The notes under the pieces were generated by a model. The model worked only from the letters and a program-made list of their open reading frames with translations. It made no database searches and was not told where the DNA came from. The translations under genes were made by a program, and so were the position numbers. This document shows, in pieces, positions 16,600 through 25,737 of a stretch of 64,000 nt of DNA. Every line of letters starts with the position of its first letter. The first letter of the stretch is position 1. Source of the stretch: Lysinibacillus sp. G4S2 (GTDB lineage: Bacteria > Bacillota > Bacilli > Bacillales_A > Planococcaceae); assembly GCF_030348505.1 (NCBI RefSeq), contig NZ_JAUCFJ010000002.1, positions 5,427,413-5,491,412 on the forward strand, given 5' to 3'.

Positions 16600-17463
16600 C
16601 TATATTTCTAATGCAGTGATATAAAATTCACCATCTATTAACTCTATTGTATAAAGGCTAGTTTGAGTTGCGTCACTGAGCCCTTTTTGAGGTTTATCTA
16701 TTGTGTAAAACTCATCCACCGTAATTTGGTATTTATTCACTGCTATTTGCTCTATAGAATTAATAGTATAGTCAATCAATTCAACAACGACACCTTGAGC
16801 ATTTAAAGAGTTCATATAATTTAATTGCTCTGAATAAAAAGGAGTGGATGGATGCACATAATATTCTAGTGATGGTATATCACCTGATGTATAGGCATCT
16901 AAATAAGAATAAATTAAATAGCTAATTTGATATCTTGCTGATTCTACTGTATTAATTGCACCCGGTACTGGTACTGTATCTAAATCAGCTTTTGTTGTTT
17001 GCGTTTCAATTATCTTTGTTTCTAATGATGTATCTTTAACAGGATCAATTACTTCATTTGGTTCAGTATTACTACCTACTTCATTTTCTTCATTAGAAGA
17101 TACGGTATTATCTTCTTCCACTTGATTTTTTTCTACAAGCTCATAATCATTCTTATCATCCCTATTTGGCTTATTATCCTCTGTATTACCAGTATATCTG
17201 AATATATCTATTACAAGACCCAGGACTATCAATGGAATTAAGAATTTATTTGCTTTTCCACTAATTGATTTTAATGCTACATTCACAAAGATAACTAAAA
17301 GAATTGCTGCAAATGTAAATGAAATCATGCCTAGTCCAATTGTAAAAAAGGCTCCTCCTAAGAATCCCTTAAAACCATATCCTACTAAAGCAAATCCTAT
17401 ACCTATAGCAACTCCCATTAGTATTAAAAAGTACATATATAGTTGTCCAAATGCTTCTATCAT
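16600..17463 (-). CDS. Membrane protein with extracytoplasmic NTF2-like domain
   Basis: A 287-residue protein. Three hydrophobic segments lie in the first 95 residues (about 5-30, 33-60 and 72-90). An acidic low-complexity linker (about 95-150) is followed by a C-terminal alpha/beta domain of about 120 residues, starting YLIYSYLDAYTSGD and ending in FYITALEI. This resembles the NTF2-like C-terminal domain of TcaA-type membrane proteins. The function is unknown. It lies 25 bp downstream of the small HTH gene and in the same direction, so the two are probably one transcript. GGGGGATTATT precedes the ATG. Confidence 0.7.
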   Translation of the reverse strand: MIEAFGQLYMYFLILMGVAIGIGFALVGYGFKGFLGGAFFTIGLGMISFTFAAILLVIFVNVALKSISGKANKFLIPLIVLGLVIDIFRYTGNTEDNKPNRDDKNDYELVEKNQVEEDNTVSSNEENEVGSNTEPNEVIDPVKDTSLETKIIETQTTKADLDTVPVPGAINTVESARYQISYLIYSYLDAYTSGDIPSLEYYVHPSTPFYSEQLNYMNSLNAQGVVVELIDYTINSIEQIAVNKYQITVDEFYTIDKPQKGLSDATQTSLYTIELIDGEFYITALEI

Positions 17464-17488
17464 AATAATCCCCCGATTTAAAATTATC

Positions 17489-17758
17489 TTATTTATAAAC
17501 AGCCATCTTTTTTAATATTTTTCTAACCCAACTATAAGAATAATCATATTTTCTAGCTAACTCTTTAGCATTCGTACCATCATATTCCTTCACTATTTGT
17601 TCATGTAAGTATTCTTCAGACAATAGTCTTTTAGGAAAGGTCACGTATTGTCCTGCAAAATAGTCATACACTCGAAGTGTATTTTTATATCCTATAAGTT
17701 CTACAAACTCTTTATATGCTCCATTGAAGCAAGAGCTATCTAATGTGCTCTTATCCAT
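17489..17758 (-). CDS. Small Mor-type helix-turn-helix protein
   Basis: An 89-residue protein. The C-terminal segment AKELARKYDYSYSWVRKILK is a helix-turn-helix like those of the Mor/C family activators. The ATG at 17758 follows GGGAGGG by six bases and is preferred over an in-frame start nine codons upstream. It sits between the recombinase and the membrane protein, so it may regulate cassette genes. Confidence 0.65.
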   Translation of the reverse strand: MDKSTLDSSCFNGAYKEFVELIGYKNTLRVYDYFAGQYVTFPKRLLSEEYLHEQIVKEYDGTNAKELARKYDYSYSWVRKILKKMAVYK

Positions 17759-17884
17759 CGCTATCCCTCCCTTTTTTATTTTCAATATGCCATTTCCCTA
17801 TGATAAAAGCACTTCGATTATCGAATGGATTATCCTTACTAAAATCATTATTTACAGTATTATTTAATACCTCCTATTACTGAG

Positions 17885-19522
17885 CTAAATAGCAATCAAA
17901 ACAGAAAAAGGAGCTGAAGAAGTGTCCTCAGACACTTCTCCAACTCCTAATTCTAGTTCCTGTAATACATGGTTATTCAGCTTGATTTGTATACTCTCAA
18001 TCTTACGATTTTCACTAATTGTAATTTGATGAATCAACAAGTGTAACAGTCGTTTACGCTGCTCTCTAGTAAGAGCTTTTTGGAATGCTTTATCAAAATT
18101 TCTGAGTATAGCTTTCACTTGTTCATACTTTACTTTTGTAATGGTCGACTGCCGAAGTTGTTTCTTTAATAGCTCCGCAGCAACTTTAATATCATTCATC
18201 TGCTGTTCAATAGCTTGTGATTTCTCAACGTAGCTTTGTTTAGTTATTAGTTCATCCATATATGCTTCCCAAGTCTTCTCTAACTTATATTTTAATGATG
18301 CCCATTCATTTTCATAACGATCATGCTCTTTTTGAATAGGTTCATAAATCGATGATTGTTTATCATTAATACTTGCCACCAATTCTTCAATTAGCTTATC
18401 ACTTCTAAGTAAATCGGATAGCTTTTTTAGAACATATGGATCGGCATAGTCTGTTCGTACACCATTTGAACGACAAGCGTTTGTTCCTTTGTTTTTCCAT
18501 GCTCCACATACATAATACTCTAATACTCTTTTCTCGCCAGACTTTGTACGATTCGTTGTACGACCAATGACCATCCCTGCTCCGCATTGAGGACATCGCA
18601 TAATACCTGTTAATGGAAACTCTCCATCATGTATTCGGTTTGGTTTACATGTACGTTCCTTATAAACCTTTTGAGCAATTTGCCATGTTTCTTCAGAAAT
18701 AATTGCTTCATGGCAACCTTGGACGATGACTGGATCAGGATTAATATTATTGTGCCTTTTTTCATTCCAATCTCTACGTACGTTATATCTAATATAACCA
18801 GCATATACAGGATTCGTCACAATCGTTTTAATCGCATTCAACGAAAATGTTTTGTTCTTCTTTGTACGATATCCTGCGTGATTAATAAAATTCGCTATAG
18901 CTTTATAGCCTTGTCCCGTTGTGTACATTTGAAAAATAATGCGAATAACATGTGCTTCACGCTCATTAATAACCAGAGCAGTGTTTTTCCGCTTTTTATT
19001 TTCTCCACCTACTTCGAGCACATCATACCCAAGTATGTGACCACCATTCCATTTCCCTTCTTTGGCACGAGCAATCATCCCCATCTTTACATTTTCAGCG
19101 ATGTTATTACGCTCATACTCTGCAATTGCTGCCATCATTTGAAACTGTAGTTTTCCTGTTGGTGTCTCTGTTTCATATTTTTCAGTGTATGAACGGAAAG
19201 CAATGTTTTTACTATTGAACTTCTCTACCATATTCATTAAATCCACACTCTTACGAGCTAGTCGATTCATTTTCCAAACGAATACTACATCAAACTTTTT
19301 ATCATCTGCATCAGATAATAAGCGTTGGACTGCTGGACGACCTGTAATGTTTTTACCACTAATTCCTCGATCTATATATTCATCATAAATACCATATCCT
19401 TCTCGCTCACAATACTCCCGTAACACTCGGATTTGTTCATCAATACTGTAACCCTCTTCAGCTTGTTCCGTAGTTGACACACGAGCATAAATTGCAACTC
19501 GTTTATTTGGTACTACTGTCAT
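17885..19522 (-). CDS. Large serine recombinase (Ccr-like candidate)
   Basis: A 545-residue recombinase from the ATG at 19522, which has AAAGGAGGAGG upstream. The resolvase domain has the catalytic serine in YARVSTTEQ (S16) and the active-site arginines in WKMNRLAR. The recombinase domain starts near residue 160 (GHILGYDV). A zinc ribbon lies near 309-345 (MRCPQCGAGMV, then YVCG and a further cysteine). A coiled coil follows to about 440. Length and layout match cassette chromosome recombinases (CcrB/CcrC, about 540-560 residues) as well as phage integrases. Its location in a cassette bounded by rlmH-end repeats makes it the candidate enzyme for them; its closest relatives need a search. Confidence 0.85.
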   Translation of the reverse strand: MTVVPNKRVAIYARVSTTEQAEEGYSIDEQIRVLREYCEREGYGIYDEYIDRGISGKNITGRPAVQRLLSDADDKKFDVVFVWKMNRLARKSVDLMNMVEKFNSKNIAFRSYTEKYETETPTGKLQFQMMAAIAEYERNNIAENVKMGMIARAKEGKWNGGHILGYDVLEVGGENKKRKNTALVINEREAHVIRIIFQMYTTGQGYKAIANFINHAGYRTKKNKTFSLNAIKTIVTNPVYAGYIRYNVRRDWNEKRHNNINPDPVIVQGCHEAIISEETWQIAQKVYKERTCKPNRIHDGEFPLTGIMRCPQCGAGMVIGRTTNRTKSGEKRVLEYYVCGAWKNKGTNACRSNGVRTDYADPYVLKKLSDLLRSDKLIEELVASINDKQSSIYEPIQKEHDRYENEWASLKYKLEKTWEAYMDELITKQSYVEKSQAIEQQMNDIKVAAELLKKQLRQSTITKVKYEQVKAILRNFDKAFQKALTREQRKRLLHLLIHQITISENRKIESIQIKLNNHVLQELELGVGEVSEDTSSAPFSVLIAI

Positions 19523-19607
19523 TTGAATCCTCCTCCTTTCCATGGATAATATATTTCTCACACATTTCAGCTAATATGAGGATTAATTCCTTTGATTCGT
19601 GTTCCAT
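19503..19607 (-). CDS. Small ORF (34 aa) overlapping the recombinase start
   Basis: The ATG at 19607 has GGAGGG five bases upstream. The peptide MEHESKELILILAEMCEKYI and a polar tail overlaps the first codons of the recombinase gene in another frame. Such an overlap allows translational coupling. Its function is not known. Confidence 0.5.
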   Translation of the reverse strand: MEHESKELILILAEMCEKYIIHGKEEDSNDSSTK

Positions 19608-19935
19608 AATATCCCTCCATATATCATCGTTCATTTTTATAATATCTATTTATAATTTTGATCATTAGCAGTTAGTGAAAGTAAGAGTTGTAGAACACTT
19701 ACTCTCACTAGTGAGCAGCTTCCTGCTAAAAGATTTTTAATCCAATAACTTCAATCTCACCATCATGACGAAACTTCTGCGCAACCGGATATTTGAAATT
19801 ATTATAAAAACATTTGTAAAAGATTGAAAGTAGAGTACAGTACAATGGGGCTTTTGGGTATCATGATGACTGTATGTAATCTACTTTTGATTTTTTGCTA
19901 ATTTTTTGTGATAGTTTCAAAAAAACTTACCCGTA
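19608..19935. other. Spacer between helicase and recombinase genes
   Basis: It contains an imperfect inverted repeat around AAGTAAGAGTTGTAG / ACACTTACTCTCAC (19678-19710) and another around GAAAGTAGAGT / AATCTACTTTTGA (19825-19891). I see no gene other than the small ORF at its right edge. Confidence 0.4.
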
Positions 19936-21630
19936 TCACCCGTCACTCCCATTACTATCATTTTTCCATTTTAAGTTTCGTATATGACCAACGTTATTTT
20001 TATATTTTTCGATTTTCCAAGAATTCAACTCAGCATATTCTTCTAACCTCTTAACAATGCTTCTAGGGGAAACAATCAATTTACTTTCATAACGTTTACT
20101 CCAGTCTTGATATTTTTTATGCACATCAGACTGTTTAATATTGTCCCCTTGACTGTACTCAAGCATACTAGCAAAAAACATTTCCTCAGGGGATACATCC
20201 ATTCTATACTGGTTCATTGCCCCATTACATTTTTCACTTGAAGTAAATATCCAGTTATTATTTTTTAGTCGTTCCAAGCCCTCTATAGCAAAATTGAAAA
20301 TACCACTGATTTCTGGAGCAATTTTTTCATACAATTTTGGATCTCTATACGATATGTCACTTCGTTTCTCCCCACCAGTATATTCTACAAATGTTTTCTC
20401 AAAAGGAATGATTACTAGCCTTCTATAGAAACCATTTGTTTTATCAGTTGTTCTGAACATATTGTTCATTATGAGGATTAATTTTGTACGAAGTAATTCT
20501 GTCGTAGGATCTTTGTATTTCTTATCAACCAACACCCGATCTCCTGAAGAAATCCCTTTTAGTGCTTCTGTATTAATAGCACCACTATGCTCGTTTTCCG
20601 CTGCCAAATTCAACCACTTTCCCTCTAAGTCTTGAAACCCAAAAGAAGTATCTAATCTTTTTAATGGTGTACTAGAAATGTTTTGTTCCCCATATAACAA
20701 AGTCATAAGTTGTGCTAACACCGATTTCCCATTAGCTCCATTTCCTAAGAACACGAAAAACTTTTGTGCTTCCGTACCATCCCATAAAACGTAACCTAAA
20801 ATTTCTTGTATCAAATCAATTCGTTCTGTGTCACCATCAAATATATCATTGATAAAATGCTGAAAATTGGGGCATTTAGCCTGAGAATCATACTCATATC
20901 CTAATTGGGAAAAAAACATAACATTAGAATCATGTGTATGAAAATCTCCTGTCATTAAATCCAAATAACCATTTTGTAAACTAACTTTATTTTTAGGATT
21001 TGAGGTAGTCTCGCAAATTGGGATTAGATTTGACATTACAGCTAAATATTCGTTTTGATACGACTTTCGCCACTTTACTTTTTCTAATTCACGTATAAAG
21101 CTAGACAAAATTTGGCTATATTCATTTTCTGCTAAAACTTGATACATCCCATTGTAATACGCATATTTAACCTCTCTCTTGCTTTGCAACAGTTGTACAC
21201 GTTTTAAAACATGATTACCGAATGAGTTAGCGTTGAAGTCATAACCTTTTTTGTTTTCATGAAAGCCTCGATTTTCAAGACACATTCTTTCTGCATTACC
21301 TAAGATTTCCTCTACAACGCTGATATGATCACAAGAATATTGAAGGTTTCTAAAAATACTGATAGGATAATTCTCACTAGCTTGTGGATCGCTAAGTGCT
21401 CGTTGAAAATGTTCTTGTTGGGCAGCATTTAGCTTTTGTTGAAAGCCTTTTACATAGTCACTGTTGACTATATCAAGATCGTTAAAATAACTAGCTATCG
21501 CATCACAATGTATATTCTGAAAGTTATGTGCGTTGCTGTTCGCCCATTCAAAAAAGGGATGGCTCTCTACATATGTTTCAAGTTGTTCCTCTTCCAAGGG
21601 TTGTACATATCTTTTTAAATGATCCGACAT
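19936..21630 (-). CDS. D5/P4-type replicative helicase (SF3-like)
   Basis: A 564-residue protein from the ATG at 21630, which has AAAGGAG eight bases upstream. The central D5_N-like region leads into an SF3/phage-plasmid helicase: Walker A GNGANGKS near residue 297, an acidic WLNLAAENE strand, a motif C-type ILIMNN stretch, and an arginine finger region FYRRLVIIPF. The C-terminal 70 residues look like a winged helix. Such proteins start replication of phage satellites, plasmids and some SCC elements, where a helicase gene commonly precedes ccr. The same order is seen here. Confidence 0.8.
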   Translation of the reverse strand: MSDHLKRYVQPLEEEQLETYVESHPFFEWANSNAHNFQNIHCDAIASYFNDLDIVNSDYVKGFQQKLNAAQQEHFQRALSDPQASENYPISIFRNLQYSCDHISVVEEILGNAERMCLENRGFHENKKGYDFNANSFGNHVLKRVQLLQSKREVKYAYYNGMYQVLAENEYSQILSSFIRELEKVKWRKSYQNEYLAVMSNLIPICETTSNPKNKVSLQNGYLDLMTGDFHTHDSNVMFFSQLGYEYDSQAKCPNFQHFINDIFDGDTERIDLIQEILGYVLWDGTEAQKFFVFLGNGANGKSVLAQLMTLLYGEQNISSTPLKRLDTSFGFQDLEGKWLNLAAENEHSGAINTEALKGISSGDRVLVDKKYKDPTTELLRTKLILIMNNMFRTTDKTNGFYRRLVIIPFEKTFVEYTGGEKRSDISYRDPKLYEKIAPEISGIFNFAIEGLERLKNNNWIFTSSEKCNGAMNQYRMDVSPEEMFFASMLEYSQGDNIKQSDVHKKYQDWSKRYESKLIVSPRSIVKRLEEYAELNSWKIEKYKNNVGHIRNLKWKNDSNGSDG

Positions 21631-21841
21631 TTGATTGGCTCCTTTCATTTATGAATTCTCCTCTCCTTATGAAGTTTTCAAGGTACGTACGTTTAGACCG
21701 AGTCATAAATCTCAAATTTTAACTCTACCTAATCAGATTTTTTATTAATAACCGTTAATAGTAATTAAGAATGATTAACATCGAATCGCTAGATATACTA
21801 TTTTGAGTAAGTGATTTAATCAAACCGACTGTTTAGGTAAC

Positions 21842-21914
21842 AAAAAAAGCCCAAACATAACACAAAGTTAAAATTGACTTGATAAAAGTCAATGGCTTTG
21901 TGTTATGCTTAGGC
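21842..21914 (-). terminator. Long hairpin with T tail upstream of the helicase gene
   Basis: Arms of about 30 bp (21849-21880 and 21886-21914) share ATAACACAAAG / CTTTGTGTTAT and ATTGACTT / AAGTCAAT. On the minus strand GGGC and TTTTTTTG follow. It is far stronger than a normal terminator and could also be a regulatory RNA. Confidence 0.65.
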
Positions 21915-22349
21915 ATTCTGATACAATTAACAAAATATAATTGTAGGGCAGTGAAAGAGTCAGCTTGCGCATGACATAATGTCGGCAGAGGCTTCCTATA
22001 CATATAATCTGATTCAGTTATCATTTACCAAAAAGTAACATTGTCATTTCGCTACGATTCATCATTCGTTCCAACATTCGTTGGTAAAAATAATATTATA
22101 ATAACAATAGCTATTTTTCCATAGAAAATACTACAAATCTTTTTATTTTTAACTATACGAATCAAAATCTTTACAAAAAAATTATACTAAGATACTTTAC
22201 TTTTTTTTTAGCTTGGCTAAAGCCCAGCAAGCCCTATCGGTAGGAATTTATCACTTTTTTTGACAATCACATTTATTATGCTATCAAAAACATATAATAT
22301 GTCTATTTTGTGAACGAGCAACAAATAAATTTTGCCGCTCGCTCTACTA
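21915..22349. other. AT-rich non-coding stretch in the large cassette
   Basis: I see no convincing gene. The region is very AT-rich and holds a GC-richer patch at 22210-22250 (GCTTGGCTAAAGCCCAGCAA). It may hold the cassette's replication origin; that is only a guess from the helicase next to it. Confidence 0.35.
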
Positions 22350-22430
22350 TTACTTATTCTCATTAATAATCTCTTTTGCCACTTCAGTTGCAATAGCTAC
22401 AATGACAGTCCCGATAACTTTATCCCACAT
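22350..22430 (-). CDS. Possible 26-residue peptide
   Basis: ATG at 22430 after a GGGGGG run; the peptide reads MWDKVIGTVIVAIATEVAKE and a short charged tail. It is amphipathic with a hydrophobic first half. The ribosome binding site is not canonical, so this is tentative. Confidence 0.4.
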   Translation of the reverse strand: MWDKVIGTVIVAIATEVAKEIINENK

Positions 22431-22551
22431 TAAATATTCCCCCCCAGGTTACCCAGTTAAATCTTAACTACAATTCCTCATCTAACGTCTTAAAAATGAA
22501 CCATCTTACATTTTTATCATATACTGTTATTCCTTCATCTAATGCAACGAT

Positions 22552-22851
22552 TTAAAGTTCCCCCTTTGAAAATTCTTTAACCACCTTGTCGTTTACTAAC
22601 AAAACCTCATAAGGATTGACTTCACCTGTTTCAATGACAATTAACGTATAGTAATCACCTCCATCATCATCGGTATAATTTGCACTATCACAAATAACAG
22701 GCTCAGCTAAATGTGATATGATGTTTAAAGGCACTATTCCCTCATCGATCTCATCATGCATGAGCGCCACCGTCTCATATCCGATTTTATTTAAACCTAC
22801 CGTTTTTCCCAGTCTATCTTCTATAACCTCAATTAAACGTTGTATTACCAT
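22552..22851 (-). CDS. Hypothetical protein, 99 aa
   Basis: A small acidic soluble protein I do not recognise. GGAGGG lies six bases before the ATG. The middle is rich in acidic residues (SANYTDDDGGDYYTL). It is in the same direction as the RadC-like and DUF1643 genes and probably belongs to the same conserved cassette core. Confidence 0.65.
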   Translation of the reverse strand: MVIQRLIEVIEDRLGKTVGLNKIGYETVALMHDEIDEGIVPLNIISHLAEPVICDSANYTDDDGGDYYTLIVIETGEVNPYEVLLVNDKVVKEFSKGEL

Positions 22852-22880
22852 TTCAACACCCTCCGTATCTTCACAAAATC

Positions 22881-22915
22881 AAAAGCCCTAACATCCCTTT
22901 TCAGATGCTAGAGCT
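22881..22915 (-). terminator. Probable terminator after the RadC-like gene
   Basis: AGCCCTAACATC pairs imperfectly with GATGCTAGAGCT; on the minus strand the stem ends in GGGCTTTTGATT. Confidence 0.6.
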
Positions 22916-22936
22916 CACTTGTTGGTGCATACAGCT

Positions 22937-23392
22937 TTATTCAATTTCCATATACCCTCTTTCTTTCATTGATATATAACAACCATCTCCCAGCACAATA
23001 TGGTCTAGGACATCCACTCCAATGATTTCACCAGCAGCTACTAACCTCTTTGTTACATCAATATCCTCTTGGCTTGGTGTAGGGTCGCCTGATGGATGTG
23101 GATGACAGCAAATGATGGAAGCAGCATTGCTTAAAATAGCTGTTTTCAGTACCTCTCTAGGATGAACTATGGAGAGATTCAAACTACCTATGTGTGCAAT
23201 ACTGATGTTTGTTGGCTGATTCTTCGCGTCCAAACACATGACCACAAAATACTCTCGGTCTACCTCACCTAAAAATTCCTTGAACAATTCATAACAATCT
23301 TGTGGGCTACGAATACGACGGTTTTTGTACAACATACTCGCTTCTTTCACTAATTTTACAGATACAATGTTTACTCGTTTCGATGGTAGCAT
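22937..23392 (-). CDS. RadC-like JAB-domain protein
   Basis: A 151-residue protein from the ATG at 23392, behind AGGAGG. It has the metal-binding pattern of the RadC/MPN fold: HPHPSGDPTPSQEDIDVTKR, with an earlier EYFVVMCLDAKNQ strand and a late LDHIVLGDG. The N-terminal helix-hairpin-helix region of chromosomal RadC is missing, as is usual in mobile-element copies. Despite the name, no repair role is established for such proteins. A decayed second copy lies upstream at 24015-24315. Confidence 0.8.
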   Translation of the reverse strand: MLPSKRVNIVSVKLVKEASMLYKNRRIRSPQDCYELFKEFLGEVDREYFVVMCLDAKNQPTNISIAHIGSLNLSIVHPREVLKTAILSNAASIICCHPHPSGDPTPSQEDIDVTKRLVAAGEIIGVDVLDHIVLGDGCYISMKERGYMEIE

Positions 23393-23462
23393 ATAATTTC
23401 CTCCTAAAATGTATTCAAGGAAATAATATATGTTCATATTTTTCGTTGAAACGTACTTGCAA

Positions 23463-23984
23463 CTATTCGGCTTGCTCTGCAGTTGGTTTATCGTAAGGAA
23501 CTAACTTCCACCCATTTTTTACTGCTGGATAAAGCGGATGGAAACCTCTTCTCCCCCTAGAACTTTCTATTTGAAGTATGTTTGCTTTCTTATCAAGGAA
23601 GATAGCCATGATCATATGCAGTCGTTTTACTGCTTCTTTATTTGTTTCAATACCTGTACCTACTGCAACGATGACATCATCTACCTTTGTAACTTCTTCT
23701 TGAACAAATTTTAAGTTTTCAGTAGCCGCACCATTTGTATCTTTGCCTTCAAGTGACGGAAACAAATTCATAATAACAACTGAACCATAGCCTAGCTTTG
23801 TGAGATTATTCATGACATACATTGTCGTCTGATCCTGTACAATTTCATCTGTTAAGCCAGCACTTTTCATCAGAATGAGTGCCTTTCTTTTGCTCTTATC
23901 CCACTCTTTCTTAACAACGTACTTATTTTTTATTTCGTCATCGTATGTTACCTCTGTTCTTAGTATACTTTTTATTATCTTCAT
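23463..23984 (-). CDS. DUF1643-family protein
   Basis: A 173-residue soluble protein. The opening WDKSKRKALILMKSAG, then QDQTTMYVMNNLTKLGYGSV and VIMNLFPS fit the DUF1643 family, as does the later VGTG stretch. From memory, DUF1643 genes are regular members of the SCC core next to ccr genes. The biochemical function is unknown. GAAAGGAG precedes the ATG. It is probably cotranscribed with the RadC-like gene 70 bp downstream. Confidence 0.7.
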   Translation of the reverse strand: MKIIKSILRTEVTYDDEIKNKYVVKKEWDKSKRKALILMKSAGLTDEIVQDQTTMYVMNNLTKLGYGSVVIMNLFPSLEGKDTNGAATENLKFVQEEVTKVDDVIVAVGTGIETNKEAVKRLHMIMAIFLDKKANILQIESSRGRRGFHPLYPAVKNGWKLVPYDKPTAEQAE

Positions 23985-24014
23985 AGTTTTCTGCTCCTTT
24001 CAGATATAGTCATT

Positions 24015-24315
24015 TCTTACAATAAAATAAATGGTCCATCCCCTCTAATGATCTGGTCAAGAACATCTATATCTATATGGTATTAAGGCTACCTATGTCC
24101 ATTTTACTGATGTTTGTTGGCTGGATTCTCCGTATCTCAACATATGACCACAAAATGCTCACAATCGGCTTCACCCAAGTATTCTTTAAATACCCCATAG
24201 TATCTTGTGGATTACGGATACAACGAACTTTATATACCAAGTTCACTAACTTTACAGAACTGATACAATGTTTACTCGTTGTGCTGATTGCATATATTAT
24301 TTCCTTCCAAATAAA
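24015..24315 (-). pseudogene. Decayed second copy of the RadC-like gene
   Basis: The DNA matches 22995-23397 in several stretches, including CTGATGTTTGTTGGCTG, ATGACCACAAAAT and GATACAATGTTTACTCGTT. The middle part, which would encode the HPHPSGD metal site, is deleted, and the frame is broken. It is a remnant of a duplication or of an older related cassette. Confidence 0.7.
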
Positions 24316-24515
24316 AAATCCTTATGTGTTAAACACACATAAGAGGACAAATAAATTTATTCAGATTAATAATATATACTTAAAGTTCGTTTTATTACTG
24401 AACGTATTTAATTGTAATTAAAATATATATTATTTCTTTGATCCGTTTTACTTTAAATAAGGAATTTATCTAAAATTTTATGTAGAATGGGAATAGGTGT
24501 ACTGGAGGAATAAAT
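24316..24515. other. Upstream region of the methyltransferase gene
   Basis: AT-rich. CTGGAGGAATAA just before 24516 is the ribosome binding site. No clear promoter consensus was found. Confidence 0.4.
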
Positions 24516-25685
24516 ATGAAAGAAGAATTATTTTCGATTCTTAACTTAAATGATCGCAATGAAATAAAAAATTTCGCAAAAAAAATTGGTGTTCAGGTCA
24601 AAACATTATCATATTTTAATGACAATTGTATTTATCCTGACCAAAGAATTATTAAGAAAATACTAGAAGTAAAGCCTGAACTAAACGAAATTGAGTTAAA
24701 AATCCGGCTGGGACATATTGATTCAAATATATTAAGTTTTCTACAAAACAATATTCAAAATATCACTTCTATTTACAATTCTGATGAAGATTTAAAAATA
24801 TTAAACAGAGAGCTTCCGATAGCAGATTTCAGTACATCTTTAGGCAAACTTTTTAATGCCGATTGTCTTGAAATAATGGGTAGAATGGAAGATAACTCTG
24901 TGGATTTAATTTTTGCAGATCCCCCTTTTAATTTAAATAAAGATTATGAATCTGGAATTAACGATAAGCTAAGTAAAGTAGACTATCTCAATTGGACTGA
25001 AAAATGGTTAACTGAATGTATTCGTATTTTAAAAGATGGTGGATCCTTCTTTATTTGGAATTTACCATCATGGAATACTTATTCAGCAGAGATTCTTAAT
25101 AAACACTTAAATTTAAGACATTGGATCGCAGTTGATATCAAATATAGTTTGCCAATTGCTAACAAACTTTATCCATCACATTACTCACTACTGTACTATG
25201 TCAAGGGCAATAGACCACAAACTTTTAATCAAGAACGTCTACCACTAGAAATTTGTCAACATTGCGGTGGGGATATAAAAGATTATGGTGGATATAAAAA
25301 CAAATTAAACATTCAAGGAATTAGCCTAACCGATGTTTGGAAAGACATCTCACCTGTAAGGCATAAGAAATATAAAAATCGTGGAAGTAATGAATTACCT
25401 TTAAATCTTTTAGAGCGTATCATTAGTTTATCGACAAATGAGGGTGATCTAGTATTTGATCCCTTTGGTGGCAGTGGAACAACCTTTATAGTTAGTGAAA
25501 TTCTTAAAAGAAAATGGATTGGATCCGAATTAGGTCCTGTAGATATTATTATGGATCGTTTTGAAGACCTAAGCTTTCAGAAACAATTAATTAATGAAAT
25601 TCAAAGCTCAAAAAATGTATTATTTACCGAAAAAACGAAAAAAATTAGACATAAAAATGGTCATTGGTTGCCCGAAACACTTTAA
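24516..25685 (+). CDS. Site-specific DNA methyltransferase, beta class
   Basis: A 389-residue protein. Residues 1-100 look like a helix-turn-helix or target-binding extension. The catalytic motif IV DPPF (in LIFADPPFNL, near residue 146) comes before the AdoMet motif I FDPFGGSGTT (near residue 316). This order marks the beta class of N6-adenine or N4-cytosine methyltransferases. A CQHCGGD stretch in the middle could be half of a metal site. No restriction endonuclease gene is adjacent, so it may be an orphan or protect cassette DNA. It is the only plus-strand gene in the large cassette. Confidence 0.85.
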   Translation: MKEELFSILNLNDRNEIKNFAKKIGVQVKTLSYFNDNCIYPDQRIIKKILEVKPELNEIELKIRLGHIDSNILSFLQNNIQNITSIYNSDEDLKILNRELPIADFSTSLGKLFNADCLEIMGRMEDNSVDLIFADPPFNLNKDYESGINDKLSKVDYLNWTEKWLTECIRILKDGGSFFIWNLPSWNTYSAEILNKHLNLRHWIAVDIKYSLPIANKLYPSHYSLLYYVKGNRPQTFNQERLPLEICQHCGGDIKDYGGYKNKLNIQGISLTDVWKDISPVRHKKYKNRGSNELPLNLLERIISLSTNEGDLVFDPFGGSGTTFIVSEILKRKWIGSELGPVDIIMDRFEDLSFQKQLINEIQSSKNVLFTEKTKKIRHKNGHWLPETL

Positions 25686-25695
25686 AACATTAACT

Positions 25696-25733
25696 AAACC
25701 CACATTAAGCATATAATTCTTGATGTGGGTTTT
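25696..25733. terminator. Terminator between methyltransferase and SIR2 genes
   Basis: AACCCACAT (25697-25705) pairs with ATGTGGGTT (25723-25731), followed by TTAATTTTA. It serves the convergent genes on both sides. Confidence 0.8.
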
Positions 25734-25737
25734 AATT

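Noticed and set aside
17790..17875. Protein-like frame between the recombinase and the HTH gene, with an AGGAGG site
   Set aside because: No ATG, GTG or TTG lies in that frame near the ribosome site, so no start can be supported.
18629..19150. Plus-strand open frame of 173 codons
   Set aside because: It lies antisense within the recombinase gene and its translation looks like that of a shadow frame.
24077..24421. Plus-strand open frame of 114 codons
   Set aside because: It is antisense to the decayed radC copy and has no ribosome site.
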